Below are positions 34,670 through 43,237 of a DNA stretch of 64,000 bases, piece after piece (the first letter of the stretch is position 1; each line of letters starts with the position of its first letter). Under the pieces are notes generated by a model. That model was not told the DNA's origin, made no database searches, and saw only the letters and a list, made by a program, of their open reading frames with translations. The DNA is from Bizionia sp. M204 (GTDB taxonomy: Bacteria; Bacteroidota; Bacteroidia; Flavobacteriales; Flavobacteriaceae). The DNA is taken from contig NZ_CP046242.1 in NCBI RefSeq assembly GCF_023205095.1, forward strand, positions 336,501 through 400,500, given 5' to 3'. A program made the position numbers and the translations under genes.

Positions 34670-35833
34670 ATGCCAAAAATATTAGTAATTGAAGATGAAG
34701 CAGCCATTAGGCGTGTACTTGTAAAAATCCTTTCAGAAGAAAATGATACCTATCAAGTAGATGAAGCTGAAGACGGTTTAGAAGGTTTAGAGAAAATTAA
34801 AAATGAAGATTATGATCTCGTTTTTTGTGATATCAAAATGCCAAAAATGGATGGTGTTGATGTTTTGATAGCGGCAAAAAAAATAAAACCCGAAATCCCT
34901 ATTGTCATGATTTCAGGTCATGGCGATTTGGACACAGCTGTAAACACCATGCGTTTAGGTGCTTTTGACTATATATCCAAGCCACCAGATTTAAACCGTT
35001 TACTAAATACAGTTAGAATTGCTTTGGATACCAAAGTATTGGTTGTTGAAAATAAAATGCTGAAAAAGAAAGTCAGTAAGAATTATCAAATGATTGGTGA
35101 AAGTGCCGCTATTACGCATATTAAGGATATGATTGAAAAGGTGGCGCAAACAGATGCACGCGTTTTAATTACTGGACCAAACGGAACAGGGAAAGAATTG
35201 GTAGCACACTGGTTGCATCAAAAAAGCGACCGTTCTAAAGGGAATTTGGTTGAAGTAAATTGTGCCGCTATTCCAGCAGAATTAATAGAAAGTGAATTGT
35301 TTGGTCATGTAAAAGGAGCTTTTACGAGTGCTGTTAAAGATCGCGCCGGGAAATTTGAGACTGCCAATGGAGGAACTATATTTCTAGATGAAATTGGTGA
35401 TATGAGTCTTTCTGCTCAAGCTAAAGTGCTCCGCGCACTTCAAGAAAATAAAATTCAACGCGTTGGTAACGATAAGGATATTAAAGTCGATGTTCGTGTT
35501 ATAGCCGCCACCAATAAGGATTTAAAAAAAGAAATAGCCGAAGGGCGTTTTCGTGAAGATTTGTATCACAGATTAGCTGTTATTCTTATTCAAGTACCAT
35601 CATTAAACGACAGACGTGAAGATATTCCATTGCTAATTGATTATTTTTCTGAAAAAATATCCAATGAGCATGGAACGGTTCAAAAATCTTTTTCTAGCAA
35701 AGCTATAAAGCAACTTCAGGAATATGATTGGACCGGAAACATTCGGGAACTCCGCAACGTCGTAGAGCGCTTAATTATACTTGGTGAAAAAGAAATTAGC
35801 GAAGAAGATGTAAACATGTTCGCTTCCAAATAA
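34670..35833 (+). CDS. NtrC-like response regulator without DNA-binding domain
   Basis: 387 residues: receiver domain (1-120, phosphoacceptor D54) joined to a sigma-54-type AAA+ domain (about 140-370; Walker A GPNGTGKE 169-176, Walker B TIFLDEIGD). The loop that contacts sigma-54 reads GAFTSA (216-221) instead of GAFTGA. The protein ends right after the AAA+ lid (NIRELRNVVERL ... MFASK) and has no Fis-type helix-turn-helix. It may activate sigma-54 polymerase from solution, or act without DNA contact. It is the last gene of the ABC/mscS operon. A cognate kinase is not adjacent. Confidence 0.88.
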   Translation: MPKILVIEDEAAIRRVLVKILSEENDTYQVDEAEDGLEGLEKIKNEDYDLVFCDIKMPKMDGVDVLIAAKKIKPEIPIVMISGHGDLDTAVNTMRLGAFDYISKPPDLNRLLNTVRIALDTKVLVVENKMLKKKVSKNYQMIGESAAITHIKDMIEKVAQTDARVLITGPNGTGKELVAHWLHQKSDRSKGNLVEVNCAAIPAELIESELFGHVKGAFTSAVKDRAGKFETANGGTIFLDEIGDMSLSAQAKVLRALQENKIQRVGNDKDIKVDVRVIAATNKDLKKEIAEGRFREDLYHRLAVILIQVPSLNDRREDIPLLIDYFSEKISNEHGTVQKSFSSKAIKQLQEYDWTGNIRELRNVVERLIILGEKEISEEDVNMFASK

Positions 35834-35837
35834 CCTT

Positions 35838-35870
35838 AAAATGCCTGAATGTGTTCAGGCATTTTTTTTT
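35838..35870 (+). terminator. Terminator after the response-regulator operon
   Basis: AAAATGCCTGAA / TTCAGGCATTTT with a 4-nt loop and a run of nine T. Confidence 0.9.
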
Positions 35871-35956
35871 GAAATAAAACCAAAATACAATCCCGTTATT
35901 ACATCGTTTTATAATTATGTATATTTATAAATCAATTCTAATTCGAATACTATTCT

Positions 35957-36835
35957 ATGAAATCAATTAAACCGGAAGATTTTAAAGTTCCTGCATCGGT
36001 AGTAATAAAAGACCTTCAAACAACATTTAACTTAAAGGAAGACAAAGACAAAATTGAAGACGAATTACAGGATGTTTGTAAAAAACTGGCCAAAATACAA
36101 AACGCCATGTATGCACATGGAAAATATGCTGTGCTTATTTGTATACAAGGTATGGATACAGCAGGAAAAGATAGTCTGATTCGTGAAGTCTTTAAAGAAC
36201 TTAACGCTAGAGGGGTTGTTGTGCATAGTTTTAAAACACCAACGGAATTAGAGCTAAAACACGATTATTTATGGCGTCATTATATCTCATTACCAGCACG
36301 TGGTAAGTTTGGTGTTTTTAATAGAACACATTATGAAAACGTATTGGTAACTCGTGTGCATCCAGAATATATTTTAAATGAACACTTGCCTAATGTTTTA
36401 TCATTAAACGATGTTAATGATGCATTTTGGGATAAACGCTTCGAACAAATCAATAATTTTGAAAAGACGATTTCAGAAAATGGAACGATTATTTTTAAAT
36501 TTTTCTTGAATATTTCAAAAGAAGAACAAAAAGATAGGTTGTTACGCCGATTAGATAAACCAAACAAAAATTGGAAATTTTCGCCTGGTGATTTGGAAGA
36601 ACGTAAACTGTGGAATCATTATCAAGACTGTTATCAGGATGCTATTTCTAGGACAGCAAAACCGCATGCGCCTTGGTATGTTATCCCTTCAGATGATAAG
36701 CCTACAGCTCGTTACATCGTCGCTAAAATTCTATTAGATACACTTAAAAAATATGATGATATCCGAGAGCCTGAATTGGATGATGATATTAAAGCCAATA
36801 TAGACGACTACCGGAAGCAATTGGAAAATGAGTAA
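35957..36835 (+). CDS. Polyphosphate kinase 2 family protein
   Basis: 292 residues. PPK2 enzymes transfer phosphate between polyphosphate and nucleotides. Walker A is GMDTAGKDS (65-73). HDYLWRHYISLPARGKFGVFNRTHYENVLVTRVHPEY carries the Walker B and lid-region arginines. DKPNKNWKFSPGDLEERKLWNHYQDCY is the C-terminal signature. Sequence style is closer to the single-domain class I/III group that makes ADP or ATP. Direction and nucleotide preference cannot be decided from sequence alone. It begins after its own intergenic region. Confidence 0.87.
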   Translation: MKSIKPEDFKVPASVVIKDLQTTFNLKEDKDKIEDELQDVCKKLAKIQNAMYAHGKYAVLICIQGMDTAGKDSLIREVFKELNARGVVVHSFKTPTELELKHDYLWRHYISLPARGKFGVFNRTHYENVLVTRVHPEYILNEHLPNVLSLNDVNDAFWDKRFEQINNFEKTISENGTIIFKFFLNISKEEQKDRLLRRLDKPNKNWKFSPGDLEERKLWNHYQDCYQDAISRTAKPHAPWYVIPSDDKPTARYIVAKILLDTLKKYDDIREPELDDDIKANIDDYRKQLENE

Positions 36836-36909
36836 TTTTAAGATTCCTTTTGGAAGTAAACCTTTAAATAAAAACTATTTTAGTTTTTTTAATGACATAT
36901 ATGCTAATT

Positions 36910-38313
36910 ATGAAACATGTTTTGCCCATTTTATTTTTTCTATTAACTATTAATATAACGGCTCAAACAGATGCCGAAACGCTAAAAACCATTTACTCTA
37001 CTTCCTTAACAAACGGAAAAAGTTATGAGTGGCTTGATTATTTGTCCAACCAAATTGGTGGAAGGCTATCAGGTTCTTTGAATGCCGAAAAAGCAGTCGC
37101 TTATACCAAAGAAGAGCTAGAAAAACTAGGTTTAGATAAAGTTTGGTTACAACCTGTAATGGTACCAAAATGGGTAAGAGGAACAAAAGAATATGCCTTT
37201 ATAGAGTCTTCTTCTGGAATTACGACTACGGTAAATATTTGTGCGTTGGGTGGTTCTATTGCCACACCAATTGGAGGTGTTAAAGCCGCGGTTGTAGAAG
37301 TACAAGGTATTGTTGAATTAATAGCTTTAGGAAAAGACAAGGTGTCAGGAAAAATTGTGTTTTTTAATAGGCCTATGCAAGCTGATGTTATACAAACCTT
37401 TGAAGCCTATGGCGGTTGTGTAGATCAGCGCTATGCAGGGGCCATGGAAGCCGGAAAATTGGGAGCAGTTGGTGTTATTGTGCGGTCCATGAATTTACGT
37501 CTAGACGATTTACCGCATACAGGGAGCATGACCTATGGTAATTTACCAAATTCACAACGTATTCCATCTGCAGCTATTAGCACCAATGATGCTGAAAAAT
37601 TGAGTAGCATGTTAGCGCTAGATAAAAATATTAAATTGTTTTTTAATCAAACTTGTCAGCAACTACAAGACGTTCAGTCGCATAACGTAATTGGTGAAAT
37701 TACAGGAAGTGAATTTCCAAATGAATATATTATTGTTGGAGGCCATTTAGACTCTTGGGATTTAGGCGATGGTTCTCATGATGATGGTGCCGGTTGTGTG
37801 CAATCCATGGATGTGTTACGGTTATTAAAGGAAAGTGGTATTAAACCAAAACGCACCATTCGCGTGGTGTTGTTTATGAACGAAGAAAACGGTTTACGTG
37901 GTGCTACGAAATATGCCGAAATGGCAAAACAGAAAGGTGAAAACCATATTTTTTCATTAGAAAGTGATGCAGGTGGATTTACACCCCGTGGTTTTCAATT
38001 TGATTGTAACGATGTTATTTTTGCTAAAATAGAAAGTTGGAAGACCTTATTTAAACCCTATTTAATTCATTATTTTGAAAGGGGTGGAAGTGGAGCAGAT
38101 GTAGCGCCTTTAAAAACAGATTCTAATGTTGTTGCAGGATTACGTCCAGATTCGCAACGCTATTTTGATCATCATCACGCAGCCAATGATGTTTTTGAAC
38201 ATGTAAATAAGCGTGAACTGGAATTAGGAGCAGCAACCATGACAAGCTTAGTATATTTAATTGATAAATATGGTATTTCGCCCATTTCTAATACGAATGA
38301 ACTGAAAAATTAA
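36910..38313 (+). CDS. Secreted M28 zinc aminopeptidase/carboxypeptidase
   Basis: 467 residues from the ATG that starts the signal peptide (MKHVLPILFFLLTINITAQ); two earlier in-frame ATGs add little. A PA-type insert spans about 120-240 (SGKIVFFNRPMQ, AGAMEAGKLGAVGVIVRSM). The M28 dizinc site is present: GGHLDSWD, DDGAG, MNEENGLRG and the later HHHAANDVF histidines. It trims peptides in the periplasm or outside. It is followed after 3 bases by the DinB-like gene, forming a short operon of three. Confidence 0.9.
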   Translation: MKHVLPILFFLLTINITAQTDAETLKTIYSTSLTNGKSYEWLDYLSNQIGGRLSGSLNAEKAVAYTKEELEKLGLDKVWLQPVMVPKWVRGTKEYAFIESSSGITTTVNICALGGSIATPIGGVKAAVVEVQGIVELIALGKDKVSGKIVFFNRPMQADVIQTFEAYGGCVDQRYAGAMEAGKLGAVGVIVRSMNLRLDDLPHTGSMTYGNLPNSQRIPSAAISTNDAEKLSSMLALDKNIKLFFNQTCQQLQDVQSHNVIGEITGSEFPNEYIIVGGHLDSWDLGDGSHDDGAGCVQSMDVLRLLKESGIKPKRTIRVVLFMNEENGLRGATKYAEMAKQKGENHIFSLESDAGGFTPRGFQFDCNDVIFAKIESWKTLFKPYLIHYFERGGSGADVAPLKTDSNVVAGLRPDSQRYFDHHHAANDVFEHVNKRELELGAATMTSLVYLIDKYGISPISNTNELKN

Positions 38314-38316
38314 GTT

Positions 38317-38883
38317 ATGAAATCTATAATATTTTGGTCAATTATTTTTTTTAATGTTTCTATGAGTTCACAAGAGAAACTACCTTATTACGAAATCCCT
38401 AAAGCTTCAGAAACCTTTACGGCAGGAACCGTTGCCGCAAGAGCTATTGATGGATTAGGATTTCGGTTTTATTGGGCAACGGAAGGCTTGCGTGCAGATG
38501 ATTTGAATTTTCGCCCAAATGATGATGCACGTTCAACTTTGGAAACCATTGATCATATCTATGACTTATCAAGAATGATTGCCAATTGCGCCTTAAAAAA
38601 AGATAATGCTAAAAAAGATACAGATAAACCTGAAGATTTTGAAGGCTTGCGAAAAGCCACACTTTTAAATTTACAATTAGCGTCAAATATTTTTAAAGAA
38701 ACTAAAGATATTAGTGAGTTTAAACTAATTTTTGAAAAATATGAAGTCGAATTTTGGACACTCATTCATGGTCCAATTGAAGATGCCGTTTGGCATTGCG
38801 GACAAATTGCATTATTAAGAAGATCATCTGGAAACCCCTTTAATTCTAAAGTGAGTGTTTTTAGTGGAAGATTACAAGACTAA
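38317..38883 (+). CDS. Exported DinB-like four-helix protein
   Basis: 188 residues with a putative signal peptide (MKSIIFWSIIFFNVSMSSQ). The helical body has DinB/YfiT-type metal-site candidates (HIYDLSRM near 74 and WHCGQIALLRR near 157). Most DinB relatives are cytoplasmic thiol-dependent enzymes, so the signal peptide is notable. The stop shares a base with the next start (TAATG). Confidence 0.7.
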   Translation: MKSIIFWSIIFFNVSMSSQEKLPYYEIPKASETFTAGTVAARAIDGLGFRFYWATEGLRADDLNFRPNDDARSTLETIDHIYDLSRMIANCALKKDNAKKDTDKPEDFEGLRKATLLNLQLASNIFKETKDISEFKLIFEKYEVEFWTLIHGPIEDAVWHCGQIALLRRSSGNPFNSKVSVFSGRLQD

Positions 38884-39260
38884 TGGAAAAAGCACATTTA
38901 CATCAAATTCATCCCGTTTTACCAGTTCAAAATCTTTTGGCTGCTTTATTTTTTTATGTACATAAACTCGGTTTTGAAATTGCCTTTGCTGACGATCCTA
39001 AAGTGCCTACTTATGCCGGATTACGACGCGGCGATATAGAAATTCACTTGCGCTTTCAGAACACAGGAAAATCTTTAAAAACGGCTGTTAAACCTAATTT
39101 GCGTATAGTAACGCAAAACATAGAAAGCTTATATATAGAGTTTGAAGCTAAAGAAATTTTAAAAGGTCAAATTCAAATAGTTAATACCGATTGGGGAACT
39201 AAAGAATTTACCATTTATGATTTAGATAAAAATGCATTGACATTTTATAGTAATTTGTAA
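38883..39260 (+). CDS. VOC (glyoxalase/bleomycin-resistance) superfamily protein
   Basis: 125 residues with the beta-alpha-beta-beta-beta VOC arrangement: IHPVLPVQNLLAALFFYVHKLGFEIAF, then GDIEIHLRFQ, and KEFTIYDLDKNALTFYSN at the end. Metal ligands (His in the first strand, Glu near the end) are not both clear, so it may be a binding protein rather than an enzyme. It is translationally coupled to the DinB-like gene. Confidence 0.78.
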   Translation: MEKAHLHQIHPVLPVQNLLAALFFYVHKLGFEIAFADDPKVPTYAGLRRGDIEIHLRFQNTGKSLKTAVKPNLRIVTQNIESLYIEFEAKEILKGQIQIVNTDWGTKEFTIYDLDKNALTFYSNL

Positions 39261-39309
39261 CTGTAACTATCTTATGGGGTCATATTTCTTAAATACCTAA
39301 AAGCGTCTG

Positions 39310-40086
39310 CTATTTCATATTTATACATAGATATCGCGCTTTAACAAGCATAAATAAACCATAGCAGGACATTCCAACGGCAATAAGAGCCAAAACAAAG
39401 GCGCCAAAATTCTGATCTATAAACTGGAAGGCATCGGTTAATTTGCTCATTTTTTCATTTCTAAACGTTAAGCCTGTTCGTATCGTTAAAAAGGACATGA
39501 TGCCAAATATAATACCTCTTGCCGAATGACCTATAACTCCTAAATTGAGAAGTAATTTTTGCACTTTAGGTTTCATTTTTGAGGATTGGACATTTTTCTT
39601 GAATTGATTGGACAGTATAAAGTAAATTTCAAATAAGGCTTTCCCTCCAAAAATTAATCCAATAATAACAGCACTTATATGGCCAAATGATGAATTTAAA
39701 AGTTTAACAACGGAATCTTGCTGCGTATCATAACTAGCGCCAATTAAAAGTTGAGTAGCTATAAAGCCAAGCGATCCATAAAACAATCCTCCCGTAAAAA
39801 ATCCAGCTCTTACAAATAGAGCATTTAAGTCGGTTCCTAAATTTCGAGAATCGGCAAAAGTTTGATAAAAACGCCAAAACGTATAGCTAAATAAACCAAT
39901 TGCCATAGCAGCCAATAGTATTTTTGCAATAGGTTGTCCCGAAAGGAATCCAATGGCACCTTTTGTTCCCACTTCACGTCCGCCCAAATTGAAAGCCTCT
40001 AAAGCTGTTAAAACACCAACAAGAATGTAAACAAATCCAATTGCACTTAAACCAATGCGCGCAATATTTTCTTTTTTGGTTGCCAT
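39310..40086 (-). CDS. DUF1206 integral membrane protein
   Basis: 258 residues with six membrane helices arranged as three repeats of a pair, each with a glycine-rich first helix (ARIGLSAIGFVYILVGVLTALEAF; RAGFFTGGLFYGSLGFIATQLL; GVIGHSARGIIFGIMSFLTIR), the pattern of DUF1206. Function is unknown. It has no coupled neighbour and converges on the VOC gene. Confidence 0.83.
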   Translation of the reverse strand: MATKKENIARIGLSAIGFVYILVGVLTALEAFNLGGREVGTKGAIGFLSGQPIAKILLAAMAIGLFSYTFWRFYQTFADSRNLGTDLNALFVRAGFFTGGLFYGSLGFIATQLLIGASYDTQQDSVVKLLNSSFGHISAVIIGLIFGGKALFEIYFILSNQFKKNVQSSKMKPKVQKLLLNLGVIGHSARGIIFGIMSFLTIRTGLTFRNEKMSKLTDAFQFIDQNFGAFVLALIAVGMSCYGLFMLVKARYLCINMK

Positions 40087-40207
40087 AAATACGTGTACCT
40101 TACTGTTTATAGAAATGTAAAGTACATAAAATGAATTTAGAATAGCTACCGCAACCCTAATTAAATTGAACGTAAAATGCTAGCAATAATTTAAATTTAC
40201 TGGACGC

Positions 40208-40477
40208 TTATAATTCTACTGGCATCGATACTATTATCGGATTTAAAACCGTGTGTTTATCCTTTAATGCTTTTAGTGAAGGATCATTTAAAATCGCCCC
40301 AAATTTCTCCATATCTGTAACTTCCATAATCAATATCACCGAATTTAGATTGTTAGAATCTTGAAATGTTTTAAGGCTCGATATGGCAGGTGCAAAAGCA
40401 TCAAGTCTGTCTTGATGACCTTTAATCCACCTATCAAAATTGCCTACTTTGTGTCTGGTTACAATGGTTTGTTTCAT
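40208..40477 (-). CDS. Small dimeric alpha/beta-barrel-like protein
   Basis: 89 residues. The pattern VTRHKVGNFDRWIKGHQDRLDAF, then SVILIMEVTDMEKFGAILNDPSLKALKDKHTV, is that of ABM/EthD-like ferredoxin folds, which form dimers that bind or oxidise small aromatic or polyketide-like molecules. There is no signal peptide. It is the last gene of the minus-strand run that begins with the two-component genes at 48 kb. Confidence 0.6.
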   Translation of the reverse strand: MKQTIVTRHKVGNFDRWIKGHQDRLDAFAPAISSLKTFQDSNNLNSVILIMEVTDMEKFGAILNDPSLKALKDKHTVLNPIIVSMPVEL

Positions 40478-40558
40478 GATCTTTATTTTATTTGTTCATA
40501 TTTACTTTAAAAGGTTTCCGAGGTTATTGAAGGCGGGTTGGCTTACTTGGTTTTAGTT

Positions 40559-40966
40559 TTACGACATCTCCGCATCAGCCAATTTTTTGGTGTCTACATA
40601 CTGTTGAAATACCGTAACCTTCCCGTCTTTAAATGTCCACAAATGTGCGGCTTGCGCATTATATTTTTTACCAGTTTTTTTATTTTTAGCATCATATCTT
40701 AACGTAGCTAATACTTGATTGTTACGCATGTCATGAAGCTTAATATCCGCTAGTTTGAAATACTCGTGATCAGCTCCAAGACGTGCAAATACCCCATTTA
40801 AAATCGCATTTGGACCTATGTATGGGTTTCCGTCCGCATATTTGTTTCCTTCAGCTTCGTTCCATTCTATTTTAGGATGCATGGAACCCAAAACCGTTGG
40901 CATATCACCTGAAGCAAATGCATTATACATAGTGTCAATGATTTGGGTGTTTTCATTTGTTTTCAT
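40559..40966 (-). CDS. NTF2-like/SnoaL-like protein
   Basis: 135 residues of the cone-shaped NTF2 fold: NTQIIDTMYNAFASGDMPTVLGSMHPKIEW (1-37), NPYIGPNAIL, AQAAHLWTFKDGKVTVFQQYVDT near the end. Members are ketosteroid-isomerase or SnoaL-type enzymes, or binding proteins. A tandem heptamer array lies 55 bases upstream of its start codon and could affect its transcription. Confidence 0.82.
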   Translation of the reverse strand: MKTNENTQIIDTMYNAFASGDMPTVLGSMHPKIEWNEAEGNKYADGNPYIGPNAILNGVFARLGADHEYFKLADIKLHDMRNNQVLATLRYDAKNKKTGKKYNAQAAHLWTFKDGKVTVFQQYVDTKKLADAEMS

Positions 40967-41020
40967 AATTATTGATTTTAGTTTTTAATTTTGATTTCCA
41001 TTAGTATCGCTTTCAATTTT

Positions 41021-41096
41021 TTCACTATTCACTATTCACTATTCACTATTCACTATTCACTATTCACTATTCACTATTCACTATTCACCATTCACT
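41021..41096. repeat. Heptamer tandem repeat (ATTCACT), about 11 units
   Basis: Starting with TTCACT at 41021, the unit ATTCACT is repeated to 41096, with one unit changed to ATTCACC (41083-41089). The last unit overlaps the stop codon of the upstream Rid-family gene (41095-41097), and the array ends 55 bases before the NTF2-like start. Unit length 7 and high identity make copy-number change by slippage likely. Confidence 0.95.
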
Positions 41097-41616
41097 ATTG
41101 TGCCTTGTGAACTTCCAATTCTATCTCAATCATAAATTCTGGAATTGCCAACTCTTTAACACCAAGCCACGAACCCGTAGGAAATTGCTTTTTATAGATT
41201 TCTGTTCTGTAACCTGCAAATTCTAAAAACTTGGCCATATCAGTTGTGAATACGTTTTCCACGACTACATCATCAAATGTGCAGCCATAGTGTTTTAATA
41301 TTTTATCCAGATCTGCATAACAGTTTTTCATTTGTTGTTCTAAATCGCCAATAGCAGTAGGATTTCCTTCGTCATCCATACTAACAGCACCAGAGATTTT
41401 AATAGAATTTCCAATTTTTACAGCATGCGTGTAACCATAAGCCTTTTCTACTTCTGGACGCAGTAGAAAATAGTCTGGTGTTTCATTTGCAACAACGGTT
41501 TCAGTGGATACTGGTTTTTCTACGGTTGTTTCCGTTTTGGTTTTCTCGTTACAGCTTGATATTGACATAGCAGTCACTAAAGCAATTGCCAATAGTGTAA
41601 ATTTTGTTGTTCTCAT
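41095..41616 (-). CDS. Rid-family lipoprotein lacking the catalytic arginine
   Basis: 173 residues. The signal ends MSISSCNE (lipobox cysteine 22) and a Thr/Glu-rich linker follows. The YjgF/Rid domain spans about 55-173 (IKISGAVSMDDEGNPTAIGDLEQQMKNCYADLDKIL; VENVFTTDMAKFLEF). In RidA the deaminase arginine sits in a 'PxRSxV' segment; here it reads FPTGSWLGV, with glycine in its place. It is thus a non-RidA Rid subgroup, probably without imine deaminase activity, and anchored in the envelope. Confidence 0.8.
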   Translation of the reverse strand: MRTTKFTLLAIALVTAMSISSCNEKTKTETTVEKPVSTETVVANETPDYFLLRPEVEKAYGYTHAVKIGNSIKISGAVSMDDEGNPTAIGDLEQQMKNCYADLDKILKHYGCTFDDVVVENVFTTDMAKFLEFAGYRTEIYKKQFPTGSWLGVKELAIPEFMIEIELEVHKAQ

Positions 41617-41645
41617 ATTTATTCGATTTAATGATTATGTGAATT

Positions 41646-42221
41646 TTATAGTTTATAAGCAATTGCAGCACTGCATGGTCCTGCCAAAGGCATTAATTCT
41701 GTGGTGGAGAAACCTGCTTTTTTTGCCCATTTGCACACCTGTCATACCATCGACGAATTTTTTGAACATTTCAGGATCTTTACTTATAAAATCGAAAATG
41801 TTCTCGCCGTTATCTTTTATTTCATGTTGAATCAATCCGGTTTTTAATCCATTATCAAGTTTTGCCAAACATTCCAGGCCTGATCATTTTGCATTTCAAG
41901 AATGCCTCCAATGTAGGATGGTTTGGCTTTGTCTAAAAAAATAGCTGTATCCACGGTATTAGAATAGATTACAGTTGCTAAGAGACCTTCACGTTATAAA
42001 AAGCTCAAACCAGTTAGGTAATCTAAAAAATCATACAGGTTTCTGTCGCTGTATTTTAATCCTAAAATATTCTTGATGGCTTTTGCAGACATAGATCCGT
42101 GTGTCGCTAATTTTGTGAATAATTGAAAATTTACGGCAGTCAATAAAACTTTTCTTGCCCAAAATCCTGTTCCCATTTGTAGGATTGCTGCTGGTGTTGG
42201 TTGTATTGTTGTGGTTTCCAT
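41646..42221 (-). pseudogene. Decayed SAM-dependent O-methyltransferase (acetylserotonin/hydroxyindole type)
   Basis: Read on the minus strand. The 5' piece (41994-42221) encodes the plant-type dimerisation domain: METTTIQPTPAAILQMGTGF, then KVLLTAVNFQLFTKLATHG to LTGLSFL. A TAA replaces a sense codon there, and the same frame continues REGLLATVIYSNTVDTAIFLDKAKPSYIGGILEMQND. A frameshift near 41860 leads to DNGLKTGLIQHEIKDNGENIFDFISKDPEMF. Then the whole SAM-binding core is missing. GVQ joins, in another frame, WAKKAGFSTTELMPLAGPCSAAIAYKL-stop, the expected C-terminus. So there is one nonsense change, at least one frameshift and a large internal deletion. Confidence 0.85.
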
Positions 42222-42298
42222 TATTTTTAATTATTTAGTATTTAAAATTTTAATTCTGCTTTTGTTCAATTGGTTAATGCATTTTTAACAACTGTTTA

Positions 42299-43237
42299 TT
42301 AAGAATTAAATCCTTGTAAAGTATCCTTTACAGATTGAAATGGCAGTCCCAGATCATGTTCAGCTTGTTGGTTTTGATAAATTATTTTTGGTAGGTTTTC
42401 AGGTGCTTGATTGTTTAGCATCAAGTTGATATCTGAAACAGGATAGGTTCCACTACTCAATAAATAGTTTTTGCCATGTAACCCAGAAATTGTGGCTGCT
42501 TTATACGCGGCAATTGCTACATCTGTTACATTAACAACTGCCATTTCCGCATTGGTATCATAGAGCATTTGGATAAACGGATTAGGAGCTAAATTATTTT
42601 TTATTAAATACTGTAAACCTGTTGAGGTGGAATCTTCTCGTTGTGACATGGATTTTCCAAAAACGGCAACTGGAGACAGACTTGTAATTTCTGCGTTGGC
42701 ATTTGGATGGGTTTGTAAAAAGTTATTTACTGTTTGGTTAGCCAGAAATTTTGCCTGTGCGTAGGGATGACTTTCTTCACTAAAAAAAGGGGTGTCTTTT
42801 TCATTAAAAGTATCGGTTTCAAGCATATTGTCAGGCGGTAAAGGAAAGTTGGTGTTGTATGCCGCCACTGAAGCAATGATGACAACTTTTTTTACAGTAA
42901 TAACCGTATTAATTACTTCCAGAACATTTTCGGTGCCTATAATGGTTGGGTCAAATAATTCGGTTTTGGCATCCTGAAAATCCAATTGAAAGGGCGTGCC
43001 GCCATGAATGATAATATCACAGTTTGAAACAAACTGTTTTAATTGATTTTTATCTCTTACGTCTAATTCGCTTATATGTAAGTTTTCAGCATTTTTTAAA
43101 TTCATTAAATGCTGATATTTACCTTCATTGGAAATATCTGTTGTAGACGCCTTTACCTCAAAACCATTTTCTAAAAATGTTTTGGTAATATGACTTCCTA
43201 TAAATCCTGAACCACCGATGATGCCTACTTTTTTCAT
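42299..43237 (-). CDS. NAD(P)-dependent SDR epimerase/dehydratase-like protein
   Basis: 312 residues of the extended SDR (dihydroflavonol-reductase-like) type. The nucleotide site is GIIGGSGFIGSH (about 5-16), with DVRD for the adenine contact. The active site includes IASVAAYNT and YAQAKFL (YxxxK). It would reduce or epimerise a small carbonyl compound. The ATG overlaps the stop of the upstream lipoprotein by 4 bases. It lies just upstream of the methyltransferase remnant in the same direction. Confidence 0.83.
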   Translation of the reverse strand: MKKVGIIGGSGFIGSHITKTFLENGFEVKASTTDISNEGKYQHLMNLKNAENLHISELDVRDKNQLKQFVSNCDIIIHGGTPFQLDFQDAKTELFDPTIIGTENVLEVINTVITVKKVVIIASVAAYNTNFPLPPDNMLETDTFNEKDTPFFSEESHPYAQAKFLANQTVNNFLQTHPNANAEITSLSPVAVFGKSMSQREDSTSTGLQYLIKNNLAPNPFIQMLYDTNAEMAVVNVTDVAIAAYKAATISGLHGKNYLLSSGTYPVSDINLMLNNQAPENLPKIIYQNQQAEHDLGLPFQSVKDTLQGFNS

